Source of the DNA: Catellatospora bangladeshensis
GTDB lineage: Bacteria; Actinomycetota; Actinomycetes; Mycobacteriales; Micromonosporaceae
DNA length: 64,000 nt
Direction of reading: 5' to 3'
NCBI RefSeq assembly: GCF_016862575.1
Contig: NZ_BONF01000029.1
Span: forward strand, 1-64,000
Positions 42,273-50,896 of this stretch are shown here, piece after piece (positions within the stretch are counted from its first letter, which is position 1; every line of letters starts with the position of its first letter). The notes under the pieces were generated by a model. That model searched no databases. It saw only the letters and a list, made by a program, of their open reading frames with translations, and was not told the DNA's origin. A program made the position numbers and the translations under genes.

Positions 42273-42605
42273 ATCTCCCCCAGCTGGAGCAGGGGGATTC
42301 GACCCTCGCGGTTCGAACTTTCTGCTTCGCAGCCCGTTGCCGACCTGGGTTACCAGCAAGGAGCGGTGTACCGCCCATCGGTCTTACACAGGCTCCACAG
42401 ACCTGACTTCCCGCCAGCCCGGCGGTAGGCCCGGCCGACTTGGTTTTCGCCGGCCAGGCCGCAACAAATTAGCACACCTGTTCACTTCCGCGACACCGGT
42501 GGGTGCCGGATTCGCCTTGACGGCGAACCGGCTTCTCCTGCCCTGCTCCCCAGGCGTTCCGTTTCCTCTCCGGCCTGAAGGCCGGAATATCCACGGAGGC
42601 ATCCG
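42273..42605 (+). mobile_element. Stand-alone HEARO / IS200-IS605-type non-autonomous element
   Basis: A 333-base non-coding block between nirK and the ywiC-like gene, visibly AT-richer than its flanks. Its left end follows TTGAC, a typical IS200/IS605 target, and carries a hairpin (TCCCCC...GGGGGA, 42276-42297). Its right end has TCCGGCC-TGAA-GGCCGGA (42569-42586) and abuts ATGA at 42606. HEARO elements are reported to sit 5' of ATGA or GTGA. Removing the block gives TTGAC joined to ATGACC, so nirK's stop would lie one base from the next start, like other junctions here. No transposase, IscB or TnpB frame is present. Confidence 0.6.
42300..42590 (+). ncRNA. Candidate omega-RNA (HEARO-like) structured RNA
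   Basis: Several compact hairpins follow one another: CTGC-TTC-GCAG, CTGG-GTTA-CCAG, GCGGT-GT-ACCGC, CCGCC-AGCCC-GGCGG, and a long one at 42505-42532 (GCCGG-A-TTCGCC / GGCGAA-CCGGC). This density without any open frame points to a structured RNA. In IscB systems a similar RNA lies just 5' of iscB and takes its guide from the sequence upstream of the element, here the nirK 3' end. Exact RNA ends are not known. Confidence 0.5.
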
Positions 42606-43367
42606 ATGACCGTGGCCGCTCCCCTCGACCGGCCGCCGCGGCGCGTCCGGCGGTCCGGCAGCGCGCGGCGGTTCGTGCCGCCGCAGCACGGCGCCTGGGC
42701 GATGCTGCTCGTGCCGTACCTGGCCGGGCTGCTCGTGGCGGGCTTCCGCTGGCTGGACCTGCCGCTGCTCGGCGCCTGGGTGGCCGGTTACCTGCTGTCC
42801 TACTTCGCCCTGCAGGCGGTCAAGACCGGCCGGCTGCGCAGGTTCGGCCCGCAGCTGGCGCTGTACGGGCCGGTCACCGCCGTGCTCGCCGCGCCGGTGG
42901 TTGTCCTGCGATCGGCTGTGCTGCTCTTCGCACCGGCGTACGCGGCGCTGCTCGGGGTCAACGTCTGGTACGCCCGCCGCCGCCGGGAACGGGCGCTGCT
43001 CAACGATCTCGCCTCGGTGGCGCAGAGCTGCCTGATGGTCTTCGTCGTCGCGGTCGTGGCCCACGTGCCGCCCGGCCGGGTGCTCGCGCCGTTCGTCATC
43101 GTGCTGCTCTACTTCACCGGCACGGTGCTGTACGTGAAGACGATGATCCGCGAGCGGGGCAGCGCGGCGTACCGGCGCGCCTCAGTCGGATTCCACGCGC
43201 TGGCGCTGGTCGCCGCCGCCGCGCTCGGCCCGGTCCCGGCTGCGGTGTTCGCCGTGCTGCTCGCCCGTGCCTGGGCACTGCCCCGGCACCGGCTCACGCC
43301 CAAGCAGGTCGGTCTCGCCGAGATCGCGGCCAGCGCCCTGGTGCTGACCGCTGCCGCCCTGTCCTGA
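42606..43367 (+). CDS. YwiC-like membrane protein
   Basis: A 253-residue membrane protein with about seven TM helices. The motif FVPPQHGAWAMLLVPYLAGL near residue 23 is typical of the YwiC family. In Bacillus subtilis ywiC lies by narK, fnr and narGHJI, and the same neighbourhood is seen here. The function is unknown; a UbiA-like fold has been suggested. Its ribosome site GGAGG is inside the right end of the inserted element, so translation may now depend on that element. Confidence 0.85.
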   Translation: MTVAAPLDRPPRRVRRSGSARRFVPPQHGAWAMLLVPYLAGLLVAGFRWLDLPLLGAWVAGYLLSYFALQAVKTGRLRRFGPQLALYGPVTAVLAAPVVVLRSAVLLFAPAYAALLGVNVWYARRRRERALLNDLASVAQSCLMVFVVAVVAHVPPGRVLAPFVIVLLYFTGTVLYVKTMIRERGSAAYRRASVGFHALALVAAAALGPVPAAVFAVLLARAWALPRHRLTPKQVGLAEIAASALVLTAAALS

Positions 43368-43427
43368 GCCGACTCGGATCCGAGCCCTCCCCGAACGGAA
43401 GCACTGCCGCACAACGCCTTTTCGCGG

Positions 43428-43441
43428 GGGACCTTGGTCCT
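43428..43441 (+). promoter_or_regulatory. DosR/DevR-like box upstream of the peptide/radical SAM operon
   Basis: GGGACCTTGGTCCT matches 11 of 14 positions of GGGACTWWAGTCCC and has perfect GGACC/GGTCC arms. It lies 82 bases before the 27-codon peptide start. Confidence 0.5.
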
Positions 43442-43523
43442 GCCCGGCGGTGAGTATCGGCCCTGCCCCCGGCCGCTGTACGGCCCCAGGATCGCTCACA
43501 TCGAGCCAGAGAGGGGCTGGGCC

Positions 43524-43607
43524 ATGTGCTACCACGAGACGCTCACCGACGGCCGCCGCGCGCAGCGGACGGGTCAGCTGGCGGGTGCGCACGGTGGACC
43601 CGCATGA
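43524..43607 (+). CDS. 27-residue peptide coupled to a radical SAM/SPASM gene
   Basis: A short frame from the ATG at 43524 with GAGAGGGG upstream, ending in an ATGA overlap with the radical SAM start. The peptide begins MCYHETLTDGRRAQRTGQ and ends in a Gly/Ala-rich AHGGPA. Possible modification sites are Cys2, Tyr3, His4 and Thr residues. The position directly before a radical SAM/SPASM gene is that of a RiPP precursor, but a leader-peptide or a small helper protein is also possible. No family recognised. Confidence 0.6.
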   Translation: MCYHETLTDGRRAQRTGQLAGAHGGPA

Positions 43608-44878
43608 CCGGCGGCAGCGCTGCGCGGCCGGGCCTGCGAGCGCCCCGCCAGGACGTCGCCGAGCGGCCGTTCATCGTCATCTGGGAGGCCACCCAGGCGT
43701 GCCCGCTGGCCTGCCGCCACTGCCGCGCCACCGCCCGCCCGGCGCGTGATCCCGGTGAACTCACCACCGGCGAGGCCGTGGATCTCATGGCCCAGGTGGC
43801 CGCGTTCGGCCGCCCCGCGCCGCTGTTCGTCATCACGGGCGGCGACCCGTTCCAGCGCCCGGACCTGTACGACCTCGTGCGGCAGGGCACCGGCCTGGGC
43901 CTGGCGGTGTCGGTGTCGCCCTCGGGGACGCCGACGCTGACCCGCGAGGCGATCGGGAGGCTGCGCGACGCCGGAGCCCGTGCGATCTCGCTGAGCCTCG
44001 ACGCGGCGGACGCCGTCGCGCACGACGGGTTCCGCGGGGTGGCGGGTGTGCACCGCTGGACGGTCGACGCCTGGCACGCCGCGCTCGGCGCCGGGCTCAA
44101 GGTTCAGATCAACACCACCGTCACCCGCGACACCGTGCTGGAGCTGCCCGGGATCGCCGCCCGCGTCCGCGACTACGGCGCCATGCTGTGGAGCGTCTTC
44201 TTCCTGGTGCCCACCGGCCGGGGCCGCGCGCTCTCCGGACTCGACCCCGCGCAGACCGAGGACGTCCTGCACGCGCTGTACGACCTGGGCGAGCACGTGC
44301 CGGTGAAGACGACCGAGGCGCACCATTTCCGCCGGGTCTGCCTGCAGCGGGCCGCGCTGGAGGCGCGCGGGCTCGACCCCCGCCAGGTGCTGGGCCTCGG
44401 CCCCCTGTACGACCGGCTGCGCGCCGGTTTCGACGAGCGCGGGCTGAGCGGGAGCCCACGCCGGGCCCGCCGCCCTCCGATGCGCGTCAGCGCCGGCAAC
44501 GGCTTCGTGTTCGTGTCCCACCGCGGCGCCGTTCACCCCAGCGGATTCCTCCCGCTGGGCGCGGGCAACGTCCGGCACGAGCGCCTGGCCGACGTCTATC
44601 GGGAATCGGTGCTGTTCCGGGCACTGCGCGACGTCGACCAGCTCGGCGGCCGCTGCGGCCGCTGCGAGTTCCGCACGGTCTGCGGCGGCTCCCGCGCCCG
44701 CGCCTACGCGACCACCGGTGACGTGTACGCCGAGGAACCGGCCTGCGCCTACCAGCCGGGCTCGTTCGCTCTCGCGCTGGCCGCCGGCGATCGCCCGGCC
44801 GGGATTCACCCGCCCGGAGACGACTTGTCCGCACCGCGAGCCGTGATGGACGGCCACGACAGCGAGGAGAAGCACTGA
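43604..44878 (+). CDS. Radical SAM/SPASM-type enzyme (TIGR04053-like)
   Basis: A 424-residue enzyme. The SAM-cluster motif is CPLACRHC (C33, C37, C40), followed by VITGGDPFQRPDL. The C-terminal auxiliary cluster is GRCGRCEFRTVCGGSRARAY...EEPACAY, as in NirJ/AhbD and the TIGR04053 group. It would use a SAM-derived radical to modify a peptide or a heme-type substrate. NirJ acts in heme d1 synthesis, but nitrite reductases here are copper types, so that role is less likely. It is coupled to the 27-residue peptide (ATGA) and to the next gene (TGATG). Confidence 0.87.
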   Translation: MTGGSAARPGLRAPRQDVAERPFIVIWEATQACPLACRHCRATARPARDPGELTTGEAVDLMAQVAAFGRPAPLFVITGGDPFQRPDLYDLVRQGTGLGLAVSVSPSGTPTLTREAIGRLRDAGARAISLSLDAADAVAHDGFRGVAGVHRWTVDAWHAALGAGLKVQINTTVTRDTVLELPGIAARVRDYGAMLWSVFFLVPTGRGRALSGLDPAQTEDVLHALYDLGEHVPVKTTEAHHFRRVCLQRAALEARGLDPRQVLGLGPLYDRLRAGFDERGLSGSPRRARRPPMRVSAGNGFVFVSHRGAVHPSGFLPLGAGNVRHERLADVYRESVLFRALRDVDQLGGRCGRCEFRTVCGGSRARAYATTGDVYAEEPACAYQPGSFALALAAGDRPAGIHPPGDDLSAPRAVMDGHDSEEKH

Positions 44879-45591
44879 TGAGTACGCGAGCCGGGCGCAA
44901 GCAGGCCGCCCGGGTGGTCCGTGAGCAGCTCGCGCTGGAGCGCCGGCGGCGGCGCACGGCGGTGACCTCGGCCGTGGCGGCCGTGGCGCTGCTCGTCGCG
45001 GGCATCGTCGGCTACGGCGTGTACCGCTCGCAGCAGCCCGCCGCAGGCTTCGCCGCGCCCGCGTCGGCGACCGACGACCGCACCGGGGTGCGCGTGGGCG
45101 ACGGCCCCGTGACGGTCGAGGTGTATCTGGACTACCTGTGCCCCGCCTGCCGGCAGTTCGAGCAGCAGGCCGGCGCGACCATCGAGCGGCTGCTCGCCGA
45201 GCGGCGCATCACGATGGTGTACCACCCGGTCGCCATCCTCGACCGGTACTCCACCAACGACTACTCGTCCCGGTCCGCGGCGGGAGCAGGCTGCGCCGCC
45301 GACGCCGGCCGGCTCGTCCAGTACACCAATGCGCTCTACGCCGACCAGCCCGCCGAAGGCGGCGCCGGGCACACCGACGACCGGCTGGTGGAGATAGCGG
45401 CAACCGCCGGCCTGTCCGATGACACGTTCGGCCCGTGCCTGCGCGACGGCCGGTACGCCGACTGGGTCACCCACGTCACCGACGGCATGAGCCGACGGGG
45501 CGTCAACGGCACGCCCACGGTGTTCGTCGACGGTCGGAAGCTGGCCAACCCCACCGCCCAGACCCTGCTCGCGGCGGTCGAGCAGGCGTAG
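44878..45591 (+). CDS. DsbA-like membrane-anchored thioredoxin-fold protein
   Basis: A 237-residue protein with a TM anchor (about 28-48) and an extracytoplasmic DsbA-type domain. The active site is CPAC (C88-C91) in VYLDYLCPACRQFEQ; the cis-Pro loop is GVNGTPTVFVDG. Two more Cys (GAGCAAD and GPCLRDG) may form a structural disulfide. It should oxidise or shuffle disulfides outside the membrane. Overlap with the radical SAM gene as TGATG shows operon linkage. A role in folding or maturing the neighbouring peptide or a copper protein is inference. Confidence 0.87.
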   Translation: MSTRAGRKQAARVVREQLALERRRRRTAVTSAVAAVALLVAGIVGYGVYRSQQPAAGFAAPASATDDRTGVRVGDGPVTVEVYLDYLCPACRQFEQQAGATIERLLAERRITMVYHPVAILDRYSTNDYSSRSAAGAGCAADAGRLVQYTNALYADQPAEGGAGHTDDRLVEIAATAGLSDDTFGPCLRDGRYADWVTHVTDGMSRRGVNGTPTVFVDGRKLANPTAQTLLAAVEQA

Positions 45592-46179
45592 GCCGCCGAG
45601 TTCGCGGAGGAGCCGACATGTTCGACGACGTGCGGGCGGCGTGCCGCCGCGACCCGGCGCTCTACGGCATCCGGGTGGCGGAGGTGCTGCTGTATCCGGG
45701 GCTGTGGGCGCTGTGGGCGCACCGGCTGGCGCACCTGCTGCACCGCGGCCGCGTGCCGCTGGTCCCGAGGGCGATCTCGCAGCTGGCCCGCTGGGCCACC
45801 GGTGTCGAGATCCATCCCGGCGCCCGGATCGGCCGGCGGCTGTTCATCGACCACGGCGCAGGCGTCGTCATCGGCGAGACCGCCCGGGTCGGCGACGACG
45901 TCACGATGTACCACCGGGTCACGCTGGGCGGCCGTGGCTGGTGGGCCGACGGCAAGGCCGCCCGCCGCCATCCGAGCGTCGGCGACCGGGTGGTGCTCGG
46001 CGTCGGCGCCACCCTGCTGGGGCCGATCCGCGTGGGCGACGACGCCCGGATCGGCGCGCACTGCCTGGTGCTGGCCGACGTGCCGGCCGGAGCCCGGATG
46101 CGGGCACCGGCGGCGGTTCCCGCCCGGCTTGGCACCGGCCCGACTCTCCCGGACCTCAGCGAACCGACAGGAGCACTGG

Positions 46180-47168
<989 letters not shown>

Positions 47169-47169
<1 letters not shown>

Positions 47170-47209
47170 TGACCAGGGGTACGGCGCTGCGCGCCGTACC
47201 CCTGGTCAT
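47169..47209. terminator. Bidirectional terminator between cysK and the MauE/DoxX gene
   Basis: A very strong inverted repeat with 19-bp perfect arms (47169-47187 and 47191-47209) and a 3-base loop, between convergent operons. Confidence 0.85.
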
Positions 47210-47228
47210 GTCTGCGACGCCGGTGAGA

Positions 47229-47759
47229 CTAGCCGGTCTCGGCGTCCGATGCGGGGCGCGCCGCGGTCGGCTCCGCCTCGGCGGCCACCCGGGCAAGCCA
47301 TCCATCGGCCGACACCGCCGTCCGTGGCCAGACGACCAGCACCACTGCCACGGCCAGCAGCAACCCGTCTCGCGGCAGCTCCCAGCCGTACTGCGGGCTC
47401 TGGCCGGCGGCGAGCGCTCCCCCGCCGCCGAAACAGCCGCAGTCGATGGACAGCCCGCGTGCCCACGCCGAGATGATGCCCGCGGTGAATGCCGTCAGCA
47501 GCAGCGCGGACACGGCCGCGGCGAACCTGGTGGCCAGCCCCGCCAGGAGCAGGATGCCCACCGTGATCTCCAGAAACGGCAGGACCGCACCGGCCGTCTC
47601 CGCTGCCTCGTAAGGCATGAGCTGGTAGGCGCCGACGGCGCGCACCGAACCGGCCAGGTCGGTCACCTTCAGCGCCCCCGCGACGAAGAGCACCGCTCCC
47701 AGCACCAGGCGAAGCGCGGTGCCCGACCAGGCTCGGGCACACCCGCCGCCCGCCGTCAT
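47229..47759 (-). CDS. MauE/DoxX-family membrane protein
   Basis: A 176-residue membrane protein with four TM helices (RLVLGAVLFVAGALKVTDLA, FLEITVGILLLAGLATRF and others). The motif LSIDCGCFGGGG in a loop is the Cys pair typical of MauE/DoxX_6 proteins, which are linked to disulfide chemistry. It overlaps the hemerythrin gene as ATGA. It may work with the DsbA-like protein encoded in the convergent operon, as MauE does with MauD; this is inference. Confidence 0.82.
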   Translation of the reverse strand: MTAGGGCARAWSGTALRLVLGAVLFVAGALKVTDLAGSVRAVGAYQLMPYEAAETAGAVLPFLEITVGILLLAGLATRFAAAVSALLLTAFTAGIISAWARGLSIDCGCFGGGGALAAGQSPQYGWELPRDGLLLAVAVVLVVWPRTAVSADGWLARVAAEAEPTAARPASDAETG

Positions 47760-48217
47760 CGCTGCCGCCCGGCTGCGCCGCCGCTTTCCGCGGGTCGTGG
47801 GTCCAGCCGTTCCCACGCGGGGATCGGCAGCGCGATCACGGCGGCCGGGAACAGCCCGTGTTCCTCGTTGTCGATGTGCCGGCGCAGCCGTTGCAGCGCC
47901 CCGAGCACCGCCGGCCAGTCCGGGCCGGACCGGTCCACGGCGTTCAGGACACCGTGGATGTCGTCGTGCTCGGCGCACAGCTGCTCCACCGCCCCGGCCA
48001 GGCTGCCCTCGGCGCGCAGTTCGGCGAACAGGCCTCGCTCCTCGGCGGCGGTGTGCGGCTTGAGTAGCCCGAGCAGGGCGTCCAGCAGCGCCTGGGGGTA
48101 ACCGGCGCCTTTGGTGATCGCGTCACGCAGCCGCCCGGCGGCTTCGGCTATCGCCTCATGTTCGGCGGTGAGCCGGCCGATGAGCGGGAACTCCCGGCAC
48201 CCGCAGTAGTTGCACAC
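47756..48217 (-). CDS. Hemerythrin (HHE-domain) protein
   Basis: A 153-residue four-helix-bundle protein. HHE iron-ligand positions are visible: AEHEAIAEAAG, LKPHTAAEERGLFAEL, CAEHDDIHGVLN and LRRHIDNEEHGLFPAAV. The N-terminus MCNYCGCREF has three Cys and is unusual for a hemerythrin; it might bind metal. Hemerythrins bind O2 or NO through a di-iron site. It lies in an operon with the MauE-like protein and after the fused NirK, so a NO/O2-handling role is plausible. Confidence 0.87.
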   Translation of the reverse strand: MCNYCGCREFPLIGRLTAEHEAIAEAAGRLRDAITKGAGYPQALLDALLGLLKPHTAAEERGLFAELRAEGSLAGAVEQLCAEHDDIHGVLNAVDRSGPDWPAVLGALQRLRRHIDNEEHGLFPAAVIALPIPAWERLDPRPAESGGAAGRQR

Positions 48218-48292
48218 GACGTCGGCTTCCTCTCTCGTGATGAATCGCTGCCCCGGCGGAGCCCGAGGCCGGCGGCGTGCGGCTGATGTCGG

Positions 48293-50857
48293 TCATCTGG
48301 TGACCTGGACGACGCCGTGCGCTCCGGCTTCGGCGTGGCGCATGTCGTGGTCGACGAAGGGGTAGCCGCCCGGTTCCGCGAAGGTCATCTCGACGAAGCC
48401 GCCCTGGGCCGGAGCCAGGTCGAGCACCTGCGCCGCGCCCGCACCGGGGCGCAGCAGGTAGGCGCCCTCCCGGTAGACGGTGTCGAAGCGTGTACCCACC
48501 ACGTGGAAGGCGGTCCTGGAACCGGGACCGGCCGACACCACCCAGAACCGCACCCGCTCGCCGACCTTGGCGGGCAGGGGTGCACCGTCGTACTGATTGG
48601 CACTGCCGTTGAAGACCCAGCCGTCGGGGGTGCCCGCCCGCAGCGCCGCGGTGACCGGCTCGCCGCCGGGTTCACCGTGGTATAGCTCGCTGGCGACGAT
48701 CACGTACTCCCGGTCGGCCGGGGCCAGGTCCGGCGGGTCGATGATGACGGCCCCGAACATGCCGGCGCTGATGTGCTGGGTCATCGGCATGGTGCCGCAG
48801 TGGTAGAGCCAGGCACCGGCCTTGTCGGCCAGGAACCGGTAGACCAGCCGCTCGCCGGGTTCGATGGTGCGCATCATGCCGTCCGGTGCGGTGGCCCCGG
48901 CGTGGAAGTCGATGCTGTGGCCGAGGGTGCCGCGGTTGACCAGGGTGATCTCGAATTCGTCACCGACCCTGCCCCGCAGTGTCGGCCCCGGCACCGAGCC
49001 GCCGAAGGTCCAGCTCTTCTGCCGCAGGCCCGGCGCGACCTCGATCTCCTTGTCCACCACGGGCAGTTCGACGCGGTGCAGCCTGCCGGTGGGCGCCGGT
49101 GGCAGGACGGCGTCGTGCGCGGTGAAGCCGGTGCTGTAGGCCGCGCCGGGGTCCGGAGCAGGTCCCGTCGCGGTGGTATGCCCGCTGTGGCCCTGCGCAG
49201 CGGCGGCGGCCCCGCCGACCTTGATGGTCAGCGCCATCCCGGCCGCGCGGTGCCCGGGCACGGCGCACCACGCCTTCACGTCCGCGGCGACGACGCCGAC
49301 GTCGATACTCGCCTGCTGGCCCTTGCGCAGCAGCGGCGTCCTGGGGCCGCCGTCGACGCGCAGGTCGTGCCGCTGGCTGTCGGTGTTCGTGACGGACAGG
49401 ACGAGCCGCGTGCCGGCCGGGACCTCGATCACCGATGGCGTGGCGCGCATGCCGCTCAGTGCCACCTCGACCGTACGAGCCCCGGCCGAACCGGCCGCAT
49501 GAGCGCCGCCGGAGGCGTGCTCGTCCAGCGGGACCGGCCCGGCGAAGGCCACGGCCACCACGATCGCCGTCACCGTGAGCACAGCCGCCGAACCGAAGGC
49601 GGTGATCCGCCCGCGTACGCCCGGGCGTGCCAGCTTGGGTGCGATCAGCCAGCCGGCGCGCAACACGAAGTCCGCTCCGACGCCGAGCACCAGGATCAGG
49701 CCTACGGGTCCGGCCCAGTCGGCCGCCGGGGACAGGACCAGACCGGCGACACCGGCGTTCAGCGCACCGGCCCGCACCGCCCAGCCCCGGTGCAGGTGCT
49801 CCCGAGCGCGGCGGACCTCGGCCGGGCCGCCGCCGATGACGACGGGCAGCAGGAACGTCAGCGAGCCGATCAGCACCTGCCCGATCACGCCGACGAGCAG
49901 CATCGGGCCCAGCCGGTCGAGCCCGTCACCCGACGCCCCGGAAGCGATGACGACCAGGTCGGCGACCACTGCGACCAGCAGCCACCCGATGGAACCGGCC
50001 AGCAGCCACGCGGCGCCGCTGACCGGACGGCGGTGCAGCAGCGTCGCGGCGAAGGGCACCATGGCGGCGAGCACGCCGACGGCGTAGCCGCCGACCCCGA
50101 CGACCGTGATGAGCGGGCTTCCGGCCAGCATGCCGACGACGGCGACCACCAGCCCGGCAGCCAGGGCACGCAGGCACCAGCGGGCCGCGACGTGCGTGAC
50201 GCCGGAGATGGTGGTGCCCACTGCCGACGGCCAGAGCATGAACAGTGTGCCGACCACCGTGAGCAGCACCCAGCCGCCGATGTTCAGATGAGCATGGGCC
50301 AGGTGCAGCCGTTCGTGCCACGCTGCGCCGCCCACGCCCAGCCCCAGCAGGGCGCCCAGCGGTGCCCCGGCCAGCAGCGCCGCGCAGGCGAGCAGGTAGT
50401 AGTCGACCAGCGGCGCCAGCCTGCCGCCCAGCGACCGCAGCCGCATCCGCAGCAGCACGTAGGCGTGCGCGGCGATCGCCGCGGTGACGACGGTCGCGCC
50501 GGCCGCCAGCAGCACGGTGACGTCGGAGCTGACGCCCGCCAGGACGGCGGCCTGGCCCGCGGTCAGCAAGGCCAGCCGCGCGGCGGACCAGCGGCGGTCA
50601 GGTGCCTGCGCGTGCAGCAGCGCCACCGAGAAGTGCTCGCTCCACACGACGATCGCCGTGGTCACCGCGCCCAGCAGGAACAGGTGCACCGCCAGCCAGG
50701 GCTCGGCCGCGGTCGCTCCCGTCGCGGTGATGACGGTGAGCGCGAGCCAGCCCAGCACCAGCGCGTTCGCCCAGCCGTGCCAGGCCCACCGCCAGGTGGG
50801 CGGCTCCGGCCGGGAGGTCGATGTGGACAGGCCGACGGGCTTTCTCATCACTGCCAC
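48293..50857 (-). CDS. Fused membrane domain plus copper nitrite reductase
   Basis: An 854-residue protein. The first 420 residues form about 12 TM helices and correspond to the separate protein encoded at 39565-40860. The C-terminal half corresponds to nirK: an extra cupredoxin (WCAVPGHRAAGM), then the CuNIR domains with SIDFHAG, LYHCGTMPMTQHISAGM and AFHVVGTRFDTVY. All type-1 and type-2 Cu ligands appear kept. It would be a membrane-embedded nitrite reductase. An ATG three codons in (50848) is a likely start. It follows the nitronate monooxygenase gene by 39 bases. Confidence 0.87.
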   Translation of the reverse strand: MAVMRKPVGLSTSTSRPEPPTWRWAWHGWANALVLGWLALTVITATGATAAEPWLAVHLFLLGAVTTAIVVWSEHFSVALLHAQAPDRRWSAARLALLTAGQAAVLAGVSSDVTVLLAAGATVVTAAIAAHAYVLLRMRLRSLGGRLAPLVDYYLLACAALLAGAPLGALLGLGVGGAAWHERLHLAHAHLNIGGWVLLTVVGTLFMLWPSAVGTTISGVTHVAARWCLRALAAGLVVAVVGMLAGSPLITVVGVGGYAVGVLAAMVPFAATLLHRRPVSGAAWLLAGSIGWLLVAVVADLVVIASGASGDGLDRLGPMLLVGVIGQVLIGSLTFLLPVVIGGGPAEVRRAREHLHRGWAVRAGALNAGVAGLVLSPAADWAGPVGLILVLGVGADFVLRAGWLIAPKLARPGVRGRITAFGSAAVLTVTAIVVAVAFAGPVPLDEHASGGAHAAGSAGARTVEVALSGMRATPSVIEVPAGTRLVLSVTNTDSQRHDLRVDGGPRTPLLRKGQQASIDVGVVAADVKAWCAVPGHRAAGMALTIKVGGAAAAAQGHSGHTTATGPAPDPGAAYSTGFTAHDAVLPPAPTGRLHRVELPVVDKEIEVAPGLRQKSWTFGGSVPGPTLRGRVGDEFEITLVNRGTLGHSIDFHAGATAPDGMMRTIEPGERLVYRFLADKAGAWLYHCGTMPMTQHISAGMFGAVIIDPPDLAPADREYVIVASELYHGEPGGEPVTAALRAGTPDGWVFNGSANQYDGAPLPAKVGERVRFWVVSAGPGSRTAFHVVGTRFDTVYREGAYLLRPGAGAAQVLDLAPAQGGFVEMTFAEPGGYPFVDHDMRHAEAGAHGVVQVTR

Positions 50858-50896
50858 CAGTCTTCGTTGTCGCGGTCGCTGCGCCGGGCGGTCCGG

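Noticed and set aside
42273-42605. A TnpB, TnpA or IscB coding region in the inserted element
   Set aside because: No frame of useful length or with RuvC, HNH or Y1 motifs is present on either strand.
43604-44878. NirJ (heme d1 synthesis) as a firm name for the radical SAM enzyme
   Set aside because: The auxiliary-cluster region is alike, but no nirS or other heme d1 gene is present and the nitrite reductases are copper types.
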